Assembly: GCA_002421825.1 (NCBI GenBank)
Contig: DISR01000025.1
Span: 1 to 8,721 of the forward strand
Length of the DNA: 8,721 nucleotides
Direction: 5' to 3'
Origin: Thiobacillus sp. UBA6205
Lineage (GTDB): Bacteria; Pseudomonadota; Gammaproteobacteria; Burkholderiales; Thiobacillaceae
Below the pieces are notes generated by a model. The model was given only the letters and a program-made list of their open reading frames with translations. It ran no database searches and was not told where the DNA came from. A program made the position numbers and the translations under genes. Of the stretch, positions 6,524 through 8,721 are shown in pieces. The first letter of the stretch is position 1. The number at the start of each line of letters is the position of its first letter.

Positions 6524-7789
6524 GTGACAAGCGCAGTTGGCACAATCAGCGCAGTACAGCAGCCTGCCGGCAACACCAGGGTCCTGTGGATCTCGTTTCT
6601 GGCATTTTCGCTCGGCTTTGCGGTCTGGGGCATGTTCTCGGCCCTCGGCCCCTTCCTGATCAAGTGGTACCACTTCAGCGCCACCCAGGCGCTGTTGCTG
6701 GCGGCCATGCCGCCTTTTTTCGCCACCGTCGTCAGCATCCCGCTCGGCATCGTGGCGGACAAGTTCGGCGGACGCACGGTCTTCACGCTGCTGCTCCTGA
6801 GCCTGACCATTCCCCTGTTTTCCGGGCTGTTCGTCGAGAGCTATTACGCTTTCCTGTTTCTGGGCCTGCTGCTCGGCCTGGGCGGCGCCAGCTTCGTGGT
6901 CGGCAACGCCCATGTCTCGTCGTGGTATCCAAAATCCAGGCAGGGCACGGCGCTGGGCATTTTCGGCCTGGGCAACATCGGCATCAGCATCGGCATGGTG
7001 GCGGTCGCCTTCCTGATCACCCAGGTGCTGGGCGGCCCGGCGGGTTACGGCCCGCTGCCGGCCAAATTCACGTTCGGCCCCTTTTCCGGCTGGCGGCTGA
7101 TCTTCCTGATCTTCGCCATTCCGACGCTGCTGATGGCGCTGGTTTACTGGTTTTTCACCTCCGATTCACCGCACAAGCAGCACAAAGGCGTCTCATTGCG
7201 TGAAATTGCCGCCGTGTACCGCTCGGGCGCGCTGGTGTGGCTGGTGACGTATCTTTACTGGACGGCCTTCGGCACGCTGACCTTCTTCGCTGCCACCATG
7301 CCGACCTATCTGGTCGACCAGTGGCAGGTGGACACCACGGAAGCCTCCATGGTGTACACCTCGCTGCTGGTGGCCTGCGTCGCCATCACGCGGCCGCTGG
7401 GCGGCTGGCTGGCCGACCGCTTCGATACCCTGAAGATCCTCGCCTGGATGTTCGGCATCGCGACCGTCCTCGCCCTGCTCATGGTGCTGCAGATCTCGCT
7501 GAGCGTGCAGTTGTTCGCGATCTATGGCCTCGCCCTGGTGTCGGGCGCTTCCGCCGCGGCGGTGATCAAGCTGATCCCGACCTACTTCAAGCACGTCGGC
7601 GCGGTCAGCGGCCTCGCCAAGGCCGCCGGCGCGGCCTGCGGCTTCACCATGACCGTCACCCTGGCCGCCAGCAAGCAGCTTCTGGACGGCTATACCTTCG
7701 GCTATGTGGTCTGGGCGCTGATGAACGTGGCCGCCTTCTACATCGCGTTTTCGCGCGTCGGCTTCAGGCACGCAAAACCCCTCCATTGA
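6524..7789 (+). CDS. NarK-like MFS porter with altered substrate site
   Basis: This is a 421-residue, 12-TM major facilitator of the nitrate/nitrite porter group. The first NNP signature is clear (SSWYPKSRQGTALGIFGLGN, N151), and the TM8 arginine is present (R290, ITRPLGGWLADR). Two family hallmarks are missing. At the TM2 position of the substrate-binding Arg of NarK, 13 residues before the GGR loop, there is Ser71 (VVSIPLGIVADKFGGR). The second signature reads GASAAAVIKLIP (from 341) instead of G-x-G-N-G-x-x-F-Q. The substrate may therefore not be nitrate; nitrite, formate-like or sulfur oxyanions are possible but unproven. The start is GTG 6524 behind GGGGGAAGAAG; a stop in frame at 6494 and no in-frame ATG between leave no other choice. 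Divergent from lysR and downstream of a LysR operator. Confidence 0.85.
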   Translation: MTSAVGTISAVQQPAGNTRVLWISFLAFSLGFAVWGMFSALGPFLIKWYHFSATQALLLAAMPPFFATVVSIPLGIVADKFGGRTVFTLLLLSLTIPLFSGLFVESYYAFLFLGLLLGLGGASFVVGNAHVSSWYPKSRQGTALGIFGLGNIGISIGMVAVAFLITQVLGGPAGYGPLPAKFTFGPFSGWRLIFLIFAIPTLLMALVYWFFTSDSPHKQHKGVSLREIAAVYRSGALVWLVTYLYWTAFGTLTFFAATMPTYLVDQWQVDTTEASMVYTSLLVACVAITRPLGGWLADRFDTLKILAWMFGIATVLALLMVLQISLSVQLFAIYGLALVSGASAAAVIKLIPTYFKHVGAVSGLAKAAGAACGFTMTVTLAASKQLLDGYTFGYVVWALMNVAAFYIAFSRVGFRHAKPLH

Positions 7790-7793
7790 GGAC

Positions 7794-7820
7794 GGCGGAC
7801 GGGACAAGCCCCCATCCGCC
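7794..7820 (+). other. Weak hairpin after the porter gene
   Basis: GGCGGA (7794-7799) can pair with TCCGCC (7815-7820), with an inner GGG/CCC helix around ACAAG. It starts 5 bases after the porter stop but has no T-run, so at best it is a poor terminator or a 3'-end stabilising structure. Confidence 0.3.
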
Positions 7821-7878
7821 CCGAATGCCGCGCAAGCTTCAGGAATGTTCGGGCAAGCCTTATGACTCCATCCAGTTT

Positions 7879-7895
7879 TATCGATTCCATCGATA
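7879..7895. promoter_or_regulatory. LysR-type operator upstream of the DsrC-like gene
   Basis: TATCGATTCCATCGATA is a perfect 7-bp inverted repeat with a 3-bp spacer. It is centred about 65 bp before the predicted start of the DsrC-like transcript. With the 31 bases that follow, it aligns without gaps to 6359-6406 (38 of 48 identical), so the same regulator, the LysR protein encoded at 5464-6333, very probably binds both. Confidence 0.78.
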
Positions 7896-7916
7896 GCAAA
7901 TAGCAGAATTTATCGT

Positions 7917-7945
7917 TTTTCAAATAGTTAGAGCGGGCGTAAACT
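7917..7945 (+). promoter_or_regulatory. Predicted LysR-activated promoter of the DsrC-like gene
   Basis: TTTTCA (7917-7922) as -35 and TAAACT (7940-7945) as -10 are 17 bp apart; the predicted start is near 7952, about 23 nt before the ATG. The arrangement copies the porter promoter at 6398-6426. The 29-bp block 7898-7926 is 25/29 identical to 6378-6406. Confidence 0.6.
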
Positions 7946-7974
7946 TTAATCATCCTGAATATAAGGAGATACCA

Positions 7975-8313
7975 ATGAATGCTCCAGACAGCATTGACAC
8001 CCTGATGGCCGAGCGCGATGCCGAAGGCTACCTGGTCGAACCCGGAGACTGGAACGAAGAAATCGCCAATGTCCTGGCGAAAGAAGAAAACATCAGCCTG
8101 AACGACGACCACTGGGACGTCATCCGCTTCATGCGCGAGTACTACGAAGAACACCAGATCGCAGCCGACGCCCGCTTCGTCATCAAGCACCTGGAAGAAC
8201 GCATGGGCAAGGACGCGCGCAAAAAGCTGTTCGAGCTGTTCCCTTACGGACACGTCAAACAGACTTGCAAGATCGCGGGCATGAAACGCCCGCGCGCCTG
8301 GAGCACGGGCTGA
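7975..8313 (+). CDS. DsrC/TusE-family protein with a single arm cysteine
   Basis: This 112-residue cytoplasmic protein matches the DsrC/TusE family over its whole length: DAEGYLVEPGDWNEEIA near the N-terminus, LNDDHWDVIRFMREYY (42-57), and the flexible C-terminal arm YGHVKQTCKIAGMKRP. In DsrC the arm carries two redox cysteines 11 residues apart; TusE keeps only the last one. Here Cys98 matches the upstream one (CysB), while the last position is Trp109, followed by STG. It therefore cannot form the intramolecular DsrC disulfide or trisulfide and lacks the TusE persulfide cysteine. It belongs with the divergent, possibly regulatory DsrC paralogues rather than with true DsrC or TusE. AAGGAG (7963-7968) 6 bases before the ATG fixes the start. 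It is headed by its own LysR operator and probably co-transcribed with the HPP gene. Confidence 0.9.
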   Translation: MNAPDSIDTLMAERDAEGYLVEPGDWNEEIANVLAKEENISLNDDHWDVIRFMREYYEEHQIAADARFVIKHLEERMGKDARKKLFELFPYGHVKQTCKIAGMKRPRAWSTG

Positions 8314-8347
8314 AACAAGCAGCGCAATAACAAGAAAAGCAACTCGC

Positions 8348-8430
8348 TCCGCAACCCACACTGATCCTCAGCAGGCGATCCGAATTGCCTGTCGGGGTCT
8401 CTTTGTGCCGAAAAAACAGGTCGTTGCGGA
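8348..8430 (+). repeat. Nested inverted repeats in the DsrC-like/HPP intergenic region
   Basis: An outer 8-bp perfect inverted repeat, TCCGCAAC (8348-8355) and GTTGCGGA (8423-8430), encloses an inner hairpin CAGGCGAT-CCGA-ATTGCCTG (8372-8391, 8 bp with one G-U pair). The inner hairpin is not followed by a proper T-run. In RNA this could form a structured element of about 83 nt just before the HPP ribosome-binding site, acting as attenuator, processing or stability element; the role is unknown. Confidence 0.45.
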
Positions 8431-8463
8431 CTAAATGACAAGGAAAAAGAGGGATCAATCACA

Positions 8464-8721
8464 ATGGTGCGCAAACTCGCCTATTCGGTTTCCGAACGGG
8501 AACACTGGATTTCCGGCACCGGCGGAGTGCTCGGCATTTTTCTGGCCTGGTGGGTCAGCAAGCTCACGCTTGACGACCACACCGCCCTGCTGGTCGCCTC
8601 CTCGATGGGGTCGACGGCCGTGCTGCTGTTCGCCGCCCCGCATGGCGCCATGTCGCAGCCATGGGCCGTGTTCGGCGGCCACCTGGTGTCGTCGCTGATC
8701 GGCGTCACCTGCCTGCTCTGG
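8464..8721 (+). CDS. HPP-family membrane protein, N-terminal part (runs off the window)
   Basis: 86 codons are present and the frame is open at the window end. The segment ASSMGSTAVLLFAAPHGAMSQ then PWAVFGGHLVSSLIGVTCLL matches the HPP family core (GASAVLLFA-P-SPLAQPW...GGH-S...G), except that the family's name-giving His-Pro-Pro-type residues cannot be judged from this fragment. Hydrophobic stretches at about 19-33, 43-58 and 68-86 are membrane segments. HPP proteins are inner-membrane proteins; some in cyanobacteria and plastids transport nitrite. GAGGGA (8449-8454) 9 bases upstream of ATG 8464 supports the start. It lies 150 bases after the DsrC-like gene with no clear terminator, so it is likely in the same LysR-controlled transcript. 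Confidence 0.85.
   Translation, partial: MVRKLAYSVSEREHWISGTGGVLGIFLAWWVSKLTLDDHTALLVASSMGSTAVLLFAAPHGAMSQPWAVFGGHLVSSLIGVTCLLW

Noticed and set aside
6406..7203. Alternative + strand frame starting before the second porter
   Set aside because: It has the composition of a shifted reading of the porter, no membrane segments, and lies mostly inside the porter gene.
8435..8698. Overlapping + strand frame at the window end
   Set aside because: The frame beginning at 8464 encodes clear HPP-family membrane sequence, while this one is Ser/Pro/Arg-rich noise.
1..8721. CRISPR array, tRNA, rRNA, insertion sequence or prophage genes
   Set aside because: Looked for and not seen: no regularly spaced repeats, no transposase or integrase-like frames, and no tRNA cloverleaf recognised by eye.

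Overview
The window is GC-rich, densely coding DNA from a proteobacterium. The gene set is typical of nitrate/nitrite assimilation, and a DsrC-family protein is also present, so a sulfur-oxidising or facultatively denitrifying betaproteobacterium (Thiobacillus/Sulfuricella-like) is my best guess. That assignment is inference from gene content; no rRNA or marker gene is present.

Left part (1-5355), nitrogen assimilation on the + strand. A factor-independent terminator of an upstream gene comes first (33-59). Then come a PyrR-like phosphoribosyltransferase (76-645), an NNP-family nitrate porter of NasA/NarK type (845-2056), the NAD(P)H nitrite reductase large subunit NirB (2230-4695) and small subunit NirD (4747-5106), and a small frameshifted YHS-like ORF (5165-5355). 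The porter and nirB are each preceded by a near-identical 21-bp stretch that reads as a sigma-54 (RpoN) -24/-12 promoter. TGGTGC/GCACC half-sites lie upstream of both and resemble parts of NtrC sites. Nitrate import and reduction of nitrite to ammonium therefore look like an Ntr-controlled assimilatory unit. No nitrate reductase gene lies in the window.

Right part (5464-8721), a LysR-controlled module. A LysR-type regulator (5464-6333, minus strand) is divergent from a second NarK-like MFS porter (6524-7789). A short DsrC/TusE-family protein (7975-8313) and the start of an HPP-family membrane protein (8464 to the window end) follow. The lysR/porter intergenic region and the region upstream of the DsrC-like gene share a 48-bp element, 38/48 identical without gaps. 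It consists of a 17-bp inverted repeat TATCGAT-N3-ATCGATA plus a conserved AT-rich block leading into a -35/-10 promoter. The inverted repeat is centred about 65 bp before the predicted start sites, the classic LysR recognition position, so the regulator probably controls both transcripts.

The module is the most interesting part. Its porter has Ser71 where NarK-type proteins have the substrate-binding Arg of TM2, and it has lost the second NNP signature. Its DsrC-like protein keeps the upstream cysteine of the C-terminal arm but has Trp in place of the terminal one. HPP proteins have been linked to nitrite transport in cyanobacteria and plastids. Together these suggest a co-regulated anion-transport and sulfur-relay or regulatory module next to, but controlled separately from, the Ntr nitrogen genes.
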